The notes beneath the pieces are model-generated. The model was not told the origin of the DNA, did no database searches, and saw nothing but the letters and a program-made list of their open reading frames with translations. 7,622 nt of DNA from Bacilli bacterium (lineage in GTDB: Bacteria > Bacillota_I > Bacilli_A > RF39 > UBA660): NCBI GenBank assembly GCA_024693165.1, contig JAILLM010000087.1:1-7622 (forward strand). The letters are read 5' to 3'. Positions 1-5,987 of the stretch are shown one piece after another. A program made the position numbers and the translations under genes. The first letter of the stretch is position 1. Each line of letters begins with the position of its first letter.

Positions 1-1569
1 TATAGATTCTGGATCAATAGCCCAGGTTTGAGAATTACCTAAGTTCCAGCTCATCCCAAAACCATATTCCGGAATTGTTATATCATATACATCAGATTTA
101 TTTTTACCTTCACTAATCCAATTCCAACAGTATCCAGCAACTATTCTAGATTTATTATTTATTTTATTTTTTTCTTCAATCGTCTTTCTTAGTTCATTTG
201 GATCATCAAATATTTTAAAGTCATAATCAAATCCATCTATATCAAAATTAGCAGTTTCTTTTATTTCTAATAAATTATTTAACCATGCTATATATCCATC
301 AGATCCATTACATCTAAATTGACTATCTAATTCATATGTGTATATACCAGCTCCTAATTCACTAGCATACTTCTTAATCATATCTTCACTACCAATATCT
401 TTAAGAGTTACTTTTTGATTTTCATCTATAAAAAATATTGAGAATTTAGAAGCATTAATGATTTCCTTAATTTGATTTTCACCCTTATTTTGAAACATAC
501 CAGATTTAGCATTTAATCTATGTGCTTCATCTACTACCAATACATCTAACTTATTACTATCTTCATCTACAAAATTTCCTGATCCTTGGAATAAATGATT
601 AATATAAGTTTGAGTATAATTACCTCTTAGTTTAGCTGAGAATACACTTCTTGGAGCAGCGTTTTTAGTTACATAGAAACAAGTCATACTTCTTCTATTA
701 AACTCTACTAATAAATTAATAGCTAATACAGATTTACCTGTTCCTGGTCCACCTCTAACAATCATTACATTCTTTTTATTATTAGCTACTGTATCAATAG
801 CATTACTTAAAGCATATTCATATATAATCTTTTGTTCATCAATCATATAGAACTCTTTATTACCTTCTAACATATTAGATAAAGAGTCTTGTAACATTTT
901 AGATGGTCTGATTCTTCCATGATCTATTTCATAAAGAATACTTCCATCATCACCATCTTCAATATATCTTTTGATAAAGTCTCTTAATTTTATTACATCA
1001 TTATGTCCAAATAATGGAGCTTTAGAAGTATACTCTTTATAATTATCTGATAATAATGTATCATCATTTTCAAAATAGTAATTATGTAAGTATGCACATG
1101 GTACTACATTAATTTCTTTTAATTGAACTGACTCATTATAATCTTTAATAAGATTAGCATAAGTCATAGCTTGATATGATGGATGGTTAACATCTCTTAA
1201 TCCTCCACCAGTATAAGTATTAACTTTATAAATACCATCAAGATTAGCTACTTCAGTAGCTTTATCCCATTGCTTTAATTCAACAATAACAACATTGGAT
1301 TTGTTTTTATTAAATCCTGACATCATAAAGTCTATTCTACAACCTGTTGGTGGAATATTATATTCAATAGCTATACCAGTATTATCTGGTATTTCATTAT
1401 CACTTAATACACCTCTCATATATTGCATAGAATTTTTCCATGAATTAAATTCTGGTGCACTAGGTCTTCTTTTAATTTTTTCTATATATTTATTTCTTAT
1501 TTTATCAGCAATTATTCCTAAATCTACATCATTAATAAATCCTGATTTAATTCCTTCGTATACTAACAT
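1..1569 (-). CDS. DUF2075 (Schlafen group 3-like) helicase with PD-(D/E)XK-like N-terminus, C-terminus cut by window edge
   Basis: The frame is open from an ATG at 1569 to base 1, giving 523 residues without the C-terminus. The start follows AGAGGT with four bases between. An N-terminal domain has EYNIPPTGCRID (about 69-80) and VELK (96-99), which look like the D...ExK core of a PD-(D/E)XK nuclease with D80, E97 and K99. A superfamily 1-type ATPase follows: Walker A GGPGTGKS at 273-280 with K279, and Walker B VVDEAHRL around 345-352 with D347 and E348. The part after GMSWNL (about 506-511), which in this family carries the QGLE and TRA-R helicase motifs, lies outside the window. It begins 8 bases after the 264-residue gene, so it is probably translated in the same operon. 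The family call is strong. The nuclease call and a DNA or RNA processing role in defence are inference. A full copy probably has about 650-700 residues, as its 712-residue paralogue does. Confidence 0.88.
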   Translation of the reverse strand, partial: MLVYEGIKSGFINDVDLGIIADKIRNKYIEKIKRRPSAPEFNSWKNSMQYMRGVLSDNEIPDNTGIAIEYNIPPTGCRIDFMMSGFNKNKSNVVIVELKQWDKATEVANLDGIYKVNTYTGGGLRDVNHPSYQAMTYANLIKDYNESVQLKEINVVPCAYLHNYYFENDDTLLSDNYKEYTSKAPLFGHNDVIKLRDFIKRYIEDGDDGSILYEIDHGRIRPSKMLQDSLSNMLEGNKEFYMIDEQKIIYEYALSNAIDTVANNKKNVMIVRGGPGTGKSVLAINLLVEFNRRSMTCFYVTKNAAPRSVFSAKLRGNYTQTYINHLFQGSGNFVDEDSNKLDVLVVDEAHRLNAKSGMFQNKGENQIKEIINASKFSIFFIDENQKVTLKDIGSEDMIKKYASELGAGIYTYELDSQFRCNGSDGYIAWLNNLLEIKETANFDIDGFDYDFKIFDDPNELRKTIEEKNKINNKSRIVAGYCWNWISEGKNKSDVYDITIPEYGFGMSWNLGNSQTWAIDPESI

Positions 1570-1577
1570 GTTTACCT

Positions 1578-2372
1578 CTACTCACTTACTAATTCTTTTC
1601 TTACCTTGTTAATTTCATTAATTTCCTTTTGCCTAATTAAATGTATCATCAATTTAAAACATTTGTCATACCATGATACTAATTCTTCTTTTGAAAAAGA
1701 CTTAAATGGTTCTTCTTCTAATGGATGATTTATTCCCATTTTATTAACTATTGTTTGTATTGAATTATAAGTTTCAGCATTAATTGATTTAAAAGTTCTT
1801 TTATCTTCTTCTATAAATTTATCCAAATTTTTTAATATTTCCATTTTCGATTTCATATTGTTATTACGTATATCATTATATTCTAATAGCAAATCAACAC
1901 AGTTGTCCGGAACTATATCAATAATCGAATCAACATCTGAATCACGCTTAGTAATAATTTTCTTTTTGTTTTTAGTAACAATAGTATAGTTCATTTTTTC
2001 AACTAATTTTGGAATATAATTGTCCATATAACTTATAACTCGAGTACTAAAAATATCGCCATGACGGTCAAAGTCTAATATTTCAATAGCAATTGGCCAT
2101 AGATTTATTAACGCTTCAATCAAATATAAAAAAGATTCCTCATCACATTCTTCATCAAAGTCGATTCCAATTTTATCTAAAAAATCAGTAAAATCAACGA
2201 ATAATCCTTTGTCTTTCCATAAAGGAAAAACTTCTCTATTTAAAAGACCATATAAAGTATAATAATTACTTTTAAAAAAAAATGCCGATGAATCAGTTAA
2301 AATGTTATGAAGATTATCTAGTTCTTTATTAATATCAACTCTTATTTCTAAATCAAAAATACTCTTTCTCAT
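1578..2372 (-). CDS. Uncharacterised 264-residue protein between a MazG-like hydrolase and a helicase
   Basis: I do not recognise this family. The protein is charged and apparently mostly helical, with an acidic stretch DFDEECDEES at 71-80. A hydrophobic-aromatic segment sits near 82-99 (LYLIEALINLWPIAIEIL), and a helical C-terminus rich in Lys, Arg and Glu covers about 226-264 (FSKEELVSWYDKCFKLMIHLIR). There is no signal peptide, no convincing membrane helix and no metal-binding or P-loop motif. I looked for a HEPN-type R-x4-6-H and found none. The ATG follows AGAGG with seven bases between. The gene starts 11 bases after the MazG-like gene and stops 8 bases before the helicase, so it is very likely part of the same operon and may be its accessory, sensor or effector subunit. 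The FFF at residues 31-33 lies on a run of nine T (2274-2282), a possible slippage site. Confidence 0.85.
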   Translation of the reverse strand: MRKSIFDLEIRVDINKELDNLHNILTDSSAFFFKSNYYTLYGLLNREVFPLWKDKGLFVDFTDFLDKIGIDFDEECDEESFLYLIEALINLWPIAIEILDFDRHGDIFSTRVISYMDNYIPKLVEKMNYTIVTKNKKKIITKRDSDVDSIIDIVPDNCVDLLLEYNDIRNNNMKSKMEILKNLDKFIEEDKRTFKSINAETYNSIQTIVNKMGINHPLEEEPFKSFSKEELVSWYDKCFKLMIHLIRQKEINEINKVRKELVSE

Positions 2373-2383
2373 AATTATACCTC

Positions 2384-2701
2384 TTACAACTTATTATATT
2401 TTGTACTCTTTCCTTTCGCTTTTTCAATAGGATATTTCTTGGCTGTTTTTTCCATTTTATCTAATACTATTTGTTTAGGATCTACTCCTAACTTATTAGC
2501 CATTTGAATACAGTAATTTAGAACATCAGCTAATTCTTCTTTAACTTCTTCTAAGTCATAATCATTATCACTCCATTGAAAACATTCCAATAGTTCTCCT
2601 GCTTCAATGCATATACTCTTAGCAAGATTAACAGGAGAATGGAATTGATCCCAGTCTCTTTCCTCATTAAATATTTCTATTTTTTCTTGTAATTCACGCA
2701 T
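2384..2701 (-). CDS. MazG-family nucleotide pyrophosphohydrolase, DCTPP1 (dCTP pyrophosphatase)-like
   Basis: This 105-residue protein is an all-alpha NTP pyrophosphatase that should convert a (d)NTP to (d)NMP and PPi using Mg2+. The MazG metal motif is complete: E33-x-x-E36 in IEAGELLE and E56-x-x-D59 in KEELADVL. The surrounding sequence closely recalls eukaryotic DCTPP1/RS21-C6: RDWDQFHSPVNL at 15-26, LLECFQW at 37-43, and a tail with KYP and KSTKYNKL at the C-terminus. That family prefers dCTP and its 5-modified forms, so a cytidine-type substrate is a reasonable inference but unproven. I chose the ATG at 2701 because AGGTGAT lies five bases upstream. An in-frame ATG at 2728 has no ribosome site and lies in the likely promoter. 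It is the first gene of module A, followed after 11 bases by the 264-residue gene. Confidence 0.92.
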   Translation of the reverse strand: MRELQEKIEIFNEERDWDQFHSPVNLAKSICIEAGELLECFQWSDNDYDLEEVKEELADVLNYCIQMANKLGVDPKQIVLDKMEKTAKKYPIEKAKGKSTKYNKL

Positions 2702-2713
2702 GATTATCACCTG

Positions 2714-2727
2714 AGTATAGTATAACA
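2714..2727 (-). promoter_or_regulatory. Likely extended -10 promoter of the MazG-like operon
   Basis: On the minus strand TGT-TATACT (2727-2719) is an extended -10 element, and a second overlapping TATACT occupies 2719-2714. I see no good -35 box; its place is partly taken by the hairpin at 2730-2752. A start about seven bases downstream would give a leader of only about 11 bases, beginning at the AGGTGAT ribosome site. The sequence and spacing are visible; activity is inferred. Confidence 0.5.
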
Positions 2728-2729
2728 TA

Positions 2730-2752
2730 AAAACGGCTATAATAGCCGTTTT
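2730..2752 (-). terminator. Perfect 10-bp hairpin after the 712-residue helicase, likely intrinsic terminator
   Basis: Arms AAAACGGCTA (2730-2739) and TAGCCGTTTT (2743-2752) are perfectly complementary around a 3-base loop, with five T at the 3' side when read on the minus strand. It lies 13 bases beyond the helicase stop and just before the MazG-like promoter, so it probably ends module B transcription. The U-run is short, so some readthrough into module A is possible. It could also work weakly in the other direction. Confidence 0.72.
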
Positions 2753-2765
2753 ATAGTAATAAATA

Positions 2766-4904
2766 TTATATTTCCTCTATACCTAAATTTTTTAAATATT
2801 CATAAGTTCCATTATAAAATTCTGGTAAACGAGTTTTATCTTCTGGATAACCAGTTACAGTTTTATTACTGTTGCCATATGGAATACATATAACCATTCC
2901 TGAACGAGCCCTAGTCAATAGAACTCTATATGCATTTAACATGTATTTTATTTTTTCTTGATTGCTCTCTGTTTCACCTTTTTGTTTATTCCATTTCGAA
3001 TTTTTAGAATTAAAACTATAATATTCCCATTTACCATTTTCATATCTCATATCAGCATCCCATAAGACACAGGTATAATCTAATTCTAAACCTTGTACTT
3101 GTATCTCTGTTGCTGCATCTTCTAAATAATTAGATGAATTAACACTTTGTTTATCATCTAAAAACCAATGAATAGCATTTTCATCACCACTTTGTAATAC
3201 ATGGACACCTAATGGTTTAAATCTAGCAGATTCCTTAGTTATAAGTACTCCTGTTCTTTCAGTACCTCTTACTTTTTTATGTAACCATTCTCTAGCTTTA
3301 TCCATATCTCTGGTTAAATATATAGGATATTTATCTTTAATTTCATTATATGTATTACTTGCGTTATTATCAAAATTCAATAATTCATTAACAAATTTGG
3401 ATAATTTTTCTGCTCTAAAAGATCTAAGAGATACACCAAGATGTAAGCATTCTGAATAAGTAACGTTATGATTATCTTTAAGAATATCATTAACATTTCC
3501 TTCAGCGTATTCCTTATCGCTTAATTTAGGTGAAATGAAAATATTCCAATGTTGATAATTATCATTTAAAGCCTCAAGCCATTCAGTAATTCCAGCTTCA
3601 CCTGTATTTATTTCTTGACCTCCACCAACAAGACAAACAATCGTAGCCCAATCTTCTCTTTGATCTAATGACCAAATAAGAAATGCAGCCTCAGACATTG
3701 GAAAATTTGGAACTTTTAATTTATTACCATATGTTCCACCTCTTTTTAAATAATCCGCAAGTCTTTTATGTGTCCAAGAACGTTGTGCCTCATCAAATAT
3801 AGCGATATGTTCTACTTCTGCGTATCCACTATCATCAGCTTTTACTGCTTTAGTAGGATCAATTTCTAATACTCCATTTTCAACAGGATTTTTTATTTTA
3901 TTAAGCATAGTATCTCTGTATCTATGAATCATTTGAATTGACTTAGAAACTTCACGTCGTGAATCAGTTAATTTTTTGTTTTGTCCAGATTCCTTGCATT
4001 TTTTGTAATTATCTATAGCTAACGCTTCTTTTAAAACTGCAACTAATGGTCCGTTACCTGATAAATAAACCGCATTTTCATCATCTACAGGTTCACCATT
4101 ATCCTTATAAGTTTGTTTAATTGCTACTTCTAATCCAACTAATGTTTTACCAGCACCTGGAACACCAGTAACAAAACAAATGCTTTTCTTTTTATTTTCT
4201 TTACTATATTTTATTACATCTAAAATGTAACTAATTGTTTTATCTGTAGAAACCTTGTCAGCCTCATGCCTAGTAATGTTTTCAACTGAATGATTATTGT
4301 ATAAAGCCCTCGCAGCTTCAATAATAGTTGGAGTTGGTGCATATGGACTGTTAACCCAATTATCTTCTATTTCAAATTCATTAGGATATTTAATTAAAAC
4401 ACTGTTAATAATATCTGATAGACTGTTTTCTCCGCAAATAATAGGATTAATAATTCTATCATCGTATGCAGATATTCGAATATCTGTTGTTCTAGATTTA
4501 TAATTAGTTAGAACTAGTATAGGAACTATTATTTTTTCTTGACTAAATTTATGAAAATTTCTTAAATCTAGTGCATAATCTAAAACTTGATCAACATTTT
4601 CTTCAAGTACAACAGTTTCTCCAACCTTAAATTCAAGACAAAATATAATACCTTTTATTAATAGAACAACATCGATTCTTTTTCCCAGACGAGGAATATC
4701 ATATTCAAAAACAATTTGTCCATTATAATTATTAACTAGATTCAATGTATTTTTCATTATTGCGATTTCAGATTCCCATGACTCTCTAGTTGTAGTCATC
4801 AAATTACCATGAGAATTATTAACCATAGATCCCATTATGAAATCAACGTCTTTATTTAAGAATTCATTAATATTGTCATTATATAAAAAACGCATATTGT
4901 TCAT
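2766..4904 (-). CDS. DUF2075 (Schlafen group 3-like) DNA/RNA helicase with PD-(D/E)XK-like nuclease domain
   Basis: This complete 712-residue protein is probably a cytoplasmic ATP-driven nucleic-acid translocase with an added nuclease. The N-terminus has EYDIPRLGKRID (67-78) and CLEFKVGE (89-96), giving D78, E91 and K93 as a PD-(D/E)XK-like core, with E44 or E46 as a possible further metal ligand. The ATPase motifs run in order: Walker A GVPGAGKT 247-254, Walker B IFDEAQR 369-375, VGGGQEINTGE 426-436, LRSFRAEK 493-500, VQGLELDY 603-610 (motif V-like) and RVLLTRAR 660-667 (motif VI with arginine finger). The P-loop, DEAQ and TRAR indicate an active ATPase. The start is the ATG at 4904, ten bases after AGGAG; a second ATG lies at 4895. 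It begins one base after the NUDIX stop, so the two are translationally coupled. It shares its architecture with the partial helicase at 1-1569. The helicase call is strong; the nuclease and defence roles are inferred. Confidence 0.93.
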   Translation of the reverse strand: MNNMRFLYNDNINEFLNKDVDFIMGSMVNNSHGNLMTTTRESWESEIAIMKNTLNLVNNYNGQIVFEYDIPRLGKRIDVVLLIKGIIFCLEFKVGETVVLEENVDQVLDYALDLRNFHKFSQEKIIVPILVLTNYKSRTTDIRISAYDDRIINPIICGENSLSDIINSVLIKYPNEFEIEDNWVNSPYAPTPTIIEAARALYNNHSVENITRHEADKVSTDKTISYILDVIKYSKENKKKSICFVTGVPGAGKTLVGLEVAIKQTYKDNGEPVDDENAVYLSGNGPLVAVLKEALAIDNYKKCKESGQNKKLTDSRREVSKSIQMIHRYRDTMLNKIKNPVENGVLEIDPTKAVKADDSGYAEVEHIAIFDEAQRSWTHKRLADYLKRGGTYGNKLKVPNFPMSEAAFLIWSLDQREDWATIVCLVGGGQEINTGEAGITEWLEALNDNYQHWNIFISPKLSDKEYAEGNVNDILKDNHNVTYSECLHLGVSLRSFRAEKLSKFVNELLNFDNNASNTYNEIKDKYPIYLTRDMDKAREWLHKKVRGTERTGVLITKESARFKPLGVHVLQSGDENAIHWFLDDKQSVNSSNYLEDAATEIQVQGLELDYTCVLWDADMRYENGKWEYYSFNSKNSKWNKQKGETESNQEKIKYMLNAYRVLLTRARSGMVICIPYGNSNKTVTGYPEDKTRLPEFYNGTYEYLKNLGIEEI

Positions 4905-4905
4905 A

Positions 4906-5295
4906 CTACATATTCTCCTTTACAAATTCTGCTAGTGGAATATCTGCAGGGCATAAATCATATTTTAAAATATCATTTAAATTGACCCAAGCATATTCTG
5001 AATGATCATGAAGATTGAATTCTCCTGAAACATATTCACATTTATATAATTTTAAATCTACAATTTTTTTAGGATACTCACAAACATTATTTACTACAAA
5101 ATTTTCAGCTTTTATCGTAAGTTCAAATTCTTCATCTATTTCCCTTTCGATAGCATGCATTTCAGATTCATTTTCTTTTACTTTTCCGCCAGGAAATTCC
5201 CACTTACCTAAAACGTTAGGATCTCCAGTTGATCTTTTTGCTAGTAAGCATGTATTATTATCTTTCATTATTAAAGCTGCAACAACATTTATCAT
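4906..5295 (-). CDS. NUDIX (deoxy)nucleoside triphosphate pyrophosphohydrolase, MutT/NudG-like
   Basis: This 129-residue NUDIX enzyme should cleave a nucleoside triphosphate to the monophosphate and PPi with Mg2+ or Mn2+. WEFPGGK at 32-38 opens a full Nudix box: G37, E43, then REIDEEFEL at 51-59 with the catalytic R51, E52, E55 and E56. The usual glycine of REUXEEXGU is E58 here. CPADIPLAEF at 115-124 resembles the PADIPL segment of E. coli NudG (CTP and modified dCTP hydrolase) more than the asparagine segment of MutT, which suggests a cytidine-type substrate; this is inference. The ATG at 5295 lies five bases after AGGTGAT. It is the first gene of module B and ends one base before the helicase. 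The partner suggests a role beyond ordinary 8-oxo-dGTP cleaning. Confidence 0.92.
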   Translation of the reverse strand: MINVVAALIMKDNNTCLLAKRSTGDPNVLGKWEFPGGKVKENESEMHAIEREIDEEFELTIKAENFVVNNVCEYPKKIVDLKLYKCEYVSGEFNLHDHSEYAWVNLNDILKYDLCPADIPLAEFVKENM

Positions 5296-5313
5296 AAAAC
5301 ATCACCTAATAAC

Positions 5314-5322
5314 AGTATATCA
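5314..5322 (-). promoter_or_regulatory. Likely extended -10 promoter of the NUDIX-helicase operon
   Basis: TGA-TATACT on the minus strand (5322-5314) is an extended -10 element 18 bases before the NUDIX ATG. No convincing -35 hexamer is seen. The leader would be about 12 bases and start almost at the AGGTGAT site, as in the MazG-like operon. Confidence 0.55.
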
Positions 5323-5374
5323 GTTATTTGTTTTTTCTAACAGATCTAAATTATAATACTATAATTAATTATAA

Positions 5375-5470
5375 GGTACGGAAATAGTACGTAAAAAGGA
5401 CAGATTAGGTACGGAAAAGGATACCCAAAAGGAATGGTAAAAAGTACGGAAAAGGACAATTGAAAGGACA
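5375..5470. repeat. Iteron-like direct repeats, consensus GTACGGAAAAGGACA
   Basis: Four related copies start with GTAC at 5376, 5387, 5409 and 5444. Copies 3 and 4 differ at one base in fifteen (GTACGGAAAAGGAYA, 5409-5423 and 5444-5458), copy 2 is GTACGTAAAAAGGACA, and copy 1 stops after GTACGGAAA. A partial AAAGGACA lies at 5463-5470. The first spacings are 11 and 22 bases, near whole helical turns. This is what initiator-binding iterons or an operator array look like; the binding protein is unknown. Confidence 0.6.
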
Positions 5471-5563
5471 CCCACCATCGTGTTAAAATGATATCATATG
5501 AAATTAAACTAAAAAGTTTCATAAAATACATAAAACTACAATTTTCGACAAAAAAGTACAAAT

Positions 5564-5578
5564 CCTTATAAAATAAGG
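5564..5578. repeat. Small inverted repeat CCTTAT-AAA-ATAAGG
   Basis: Arms at 5564-5569 and 5573-5578 are perfectly complementary around three A. It lies between the iterons and the A-tracts and could be part of an origin or a protein site. It is too short and AT-rich to be a terminator. Confidence 0.35.
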
Positions 5579-5589
5579 CTATAAGTTAC

Positions 5590-5651
5590 AAAAAAGAACG
5601 AAAAAAACACAAAAAAAGAACGAAAAAAACAAGAAAAAAACAGGAAAAAAA
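5590..5651. repeat. Six phased A-tracts (period about 11 bases), predicted curved DNA
   Basis: A6 at 5590-5595 is followed by A7 tracts at 5601-5607, 5611-5617, 5623-5629, 5634-5640 and 5645-5651. Successive starts are 11, 10, 12, 11 and 11 bases apart, close to the helical repeat. A-tracts in phase with the helix bend DNA in one direction, a property often found at replication origins and strong promoters. It follows the iteron block by 120 bases, which favours an origin role, but that is inference. Confidence 0.65.
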
Positions 5652-5688
5652 CCAGATAAATGCTCTTTCGTTTTAAAAATCAAGATGG

Positions 5689-5703
5689 TAAAATAAGTAT
5701 AAT
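5689..5703 (+). promoter_or_regulatory. Possible -10 elements of a leader transcript
   Basis: TAAAAT at 5689-5694 is preceded by TGG, an extended -10 arrangement, and TATAAT lies at 5698-5703. Neither has a recognisable -35 box. A transcript from here would run into the hairpin at 5720 and then the leader ORF at 5775. In DNA this AT-rich, chance matches are common. Confidence 0.3.
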
Positions 5704-5719
5704 AAGAAAAAATACCGAA

Positions 5720-5746
5720 GAAGATGAATTCACATCTTCCTTTTTA
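5720..5746 (+). terminator. Hairpin with T-run, terminator-like
   Basis: GAAGATG (5720-5726) and CATCTTC (5733-5739) pair perfectly around AATTCA, and C-TTTTT follows at 5740-5745. It reads as an intrinsic terminator on the plus strand. Lying so soon after possible -10 boxes, it could make a very short RNA, act as a first attenuator, or insulate the leader from upstream transcription. Confidence 0.55.
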
Positions 5747-5774
5747 TTGTCCCAAAGATTTGGAGGTATAGAAA

Positions 5775-5801
5775 ATGAAAGAAATAATAAATCCCATATA
5801 G
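5775..5801 (+). CDS. Eight-codon leader peptide MKEIINPI
   Basis: GGAGGT at 5762-5767 sits seven bases before ATG at 5775, an ideal arrangement. The frame reads eight codons, MKEIINPI, to TAG at 5799-5801. Three codons are the usually rare Ile codon ATA. A strong ribosome site on so short a frame, followed by hairpins and a terminator at 5901-5928, suggests a leader peptide whose translation influences downstream expression. Chance cannot be excluded, and no known leader peptide is recognised. Confidence 0.45.
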   Translation: MKEIINPI

Positions 5802-5836
5802 TTAACACTATATAATAACGAAATTACAATACATAC

Positions 5837-5861
5837 GATTAATTGCAGAACACAATTAATC
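5837..5861 (+). promoter_or_regulatory. Leader hairpin, 9-bp stem
   Basis: GATTAATTG (5837-5845) pairs perfectly with CAATTAATC (5853-5861) around a 7-base loop. There is no T-run, so it is not a terminator. It is probably a regulatory RNA stem in the leader or a protein-binding palindrome. Confidence 0.5.
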
Positions 5862-5865
5862 CCCA

Positions 5866-5883
5866 ATTTTGCAAGTGCAAAAT
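5866..5883 (+). promoter_or_regulatory. Leader hairpin overlapping a possible antiterminator strand
   Basis: ATTTTGC (5866-5872) pairs with GCAAAAT (5877-5883) around AAGT. Its 3' arm overlaps AAATAAG (5880-5886), which is complementary to CTTATTT (5906-5912) in the terminator. Formation of this hairpin should therefore favour termination. Confidence 0.5.
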
Positions 5884-5887
5884 AAGT

Positions 5888-5943
5888 TTGATATCACGAG
5901 AAAGTCTTATTTATAAGGCTTTTTTTTGTTGTGGTGATATCAA
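5888..5943. repeat. Inverted repeat TTGATATCAC/GTGATATCAA flanking the terminator
   Basis: Arms of ten bases at 5888-5897 and 5934-5943 are perfectly complementary and enclose the terminator. Each arm carries the palindrome TGATATCA, which also occurs at 5489-5496. The right arm lies beyond the T-run, so it would be in the RNA only after readthrough. A DNA-binding site pair is as likely as an RNA structure. Confidence 0.55.
5901..5928 (+). terminator. Strong intrinsic terminator (attenuator) before the plus-strand genes
   Basis: AAAGTCTTA (5901-5909) pairs with TAAGGCTTT (5914-5922), with one G-U pair and a 4-base loop, and eight T run from 5920 to 5927. It points toward the gene at 6035 but ends before it, with no gene upstream except the 8-codon leader. 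That is the position of an attenuator. Confidence 0.75.
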
Positions 5944-5960
5944 TCTCTTATGCTCTTACA

Positions 5961-5987
5961 TAATTAGTTATTAAAAATAGCTAATTA
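5961..5987. repeat. 12-bp inverted repeat next to a possible nick-like sequence
   Basis: TAATTAGTTATT (5961-5972) pairs with AATAGCTAATTA (5976-5987), with one G-U and a loop of three A. GTGTGATA follows at once. The string TAGTGTGATA (5986-5995 including the stem end) differs by one base from the MOB_V nick core TAGTGTGTTA as I recall it. It may be an operator for the downstream ribbon-helix-helix protein, an oriT, or both. Confidence 0.45.

Noticed and set aside
1295..1612. Plus-strand hydrophobic frame
   Set aside because: It lies opposite the conserved start of the DUF2075 helicase, and I see no recognisable domain in it.
2384..2728. Longer MazG-like protein starting at 2728
   Set aside because: There is no ribosome site before 2728, and the extra codons cover the TATACT promoter-like sequence; the ATG at 2701 has AGGTGAT at good spacing.
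4297..4503. Plus-strand 68-residue frame
   Set aside because: It is opposite the 712-residue helicase in a region where the minus frame continues a conserved protein.
5015..5356. Plus-strand 113-residue frame
   Set aside because: It is antisense to the NUDIX gene, including its catalytic box.
5346..5561. Minus-strand 71-residue hydrophobic frame as a small membrane protein
   Set aside because: It starts at TTG without a clear ribosome site, and its repeated FPY/F-rich pattern is the translation of the iteron-like DNA repeats.
5375..5651. CRISPR array
   Set aside because: Repeats are short, degenerate and 11-35 bases apart without unique spacers of regular length; the A-tract block is simple sequence.
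5760..5930. T-box or a known metabolite riboswitch
   Set aside because: No T-box consensus or any riboswitch core that I know is present, and the downstream genes are DNA-binding proteins rather than metabolic ones.
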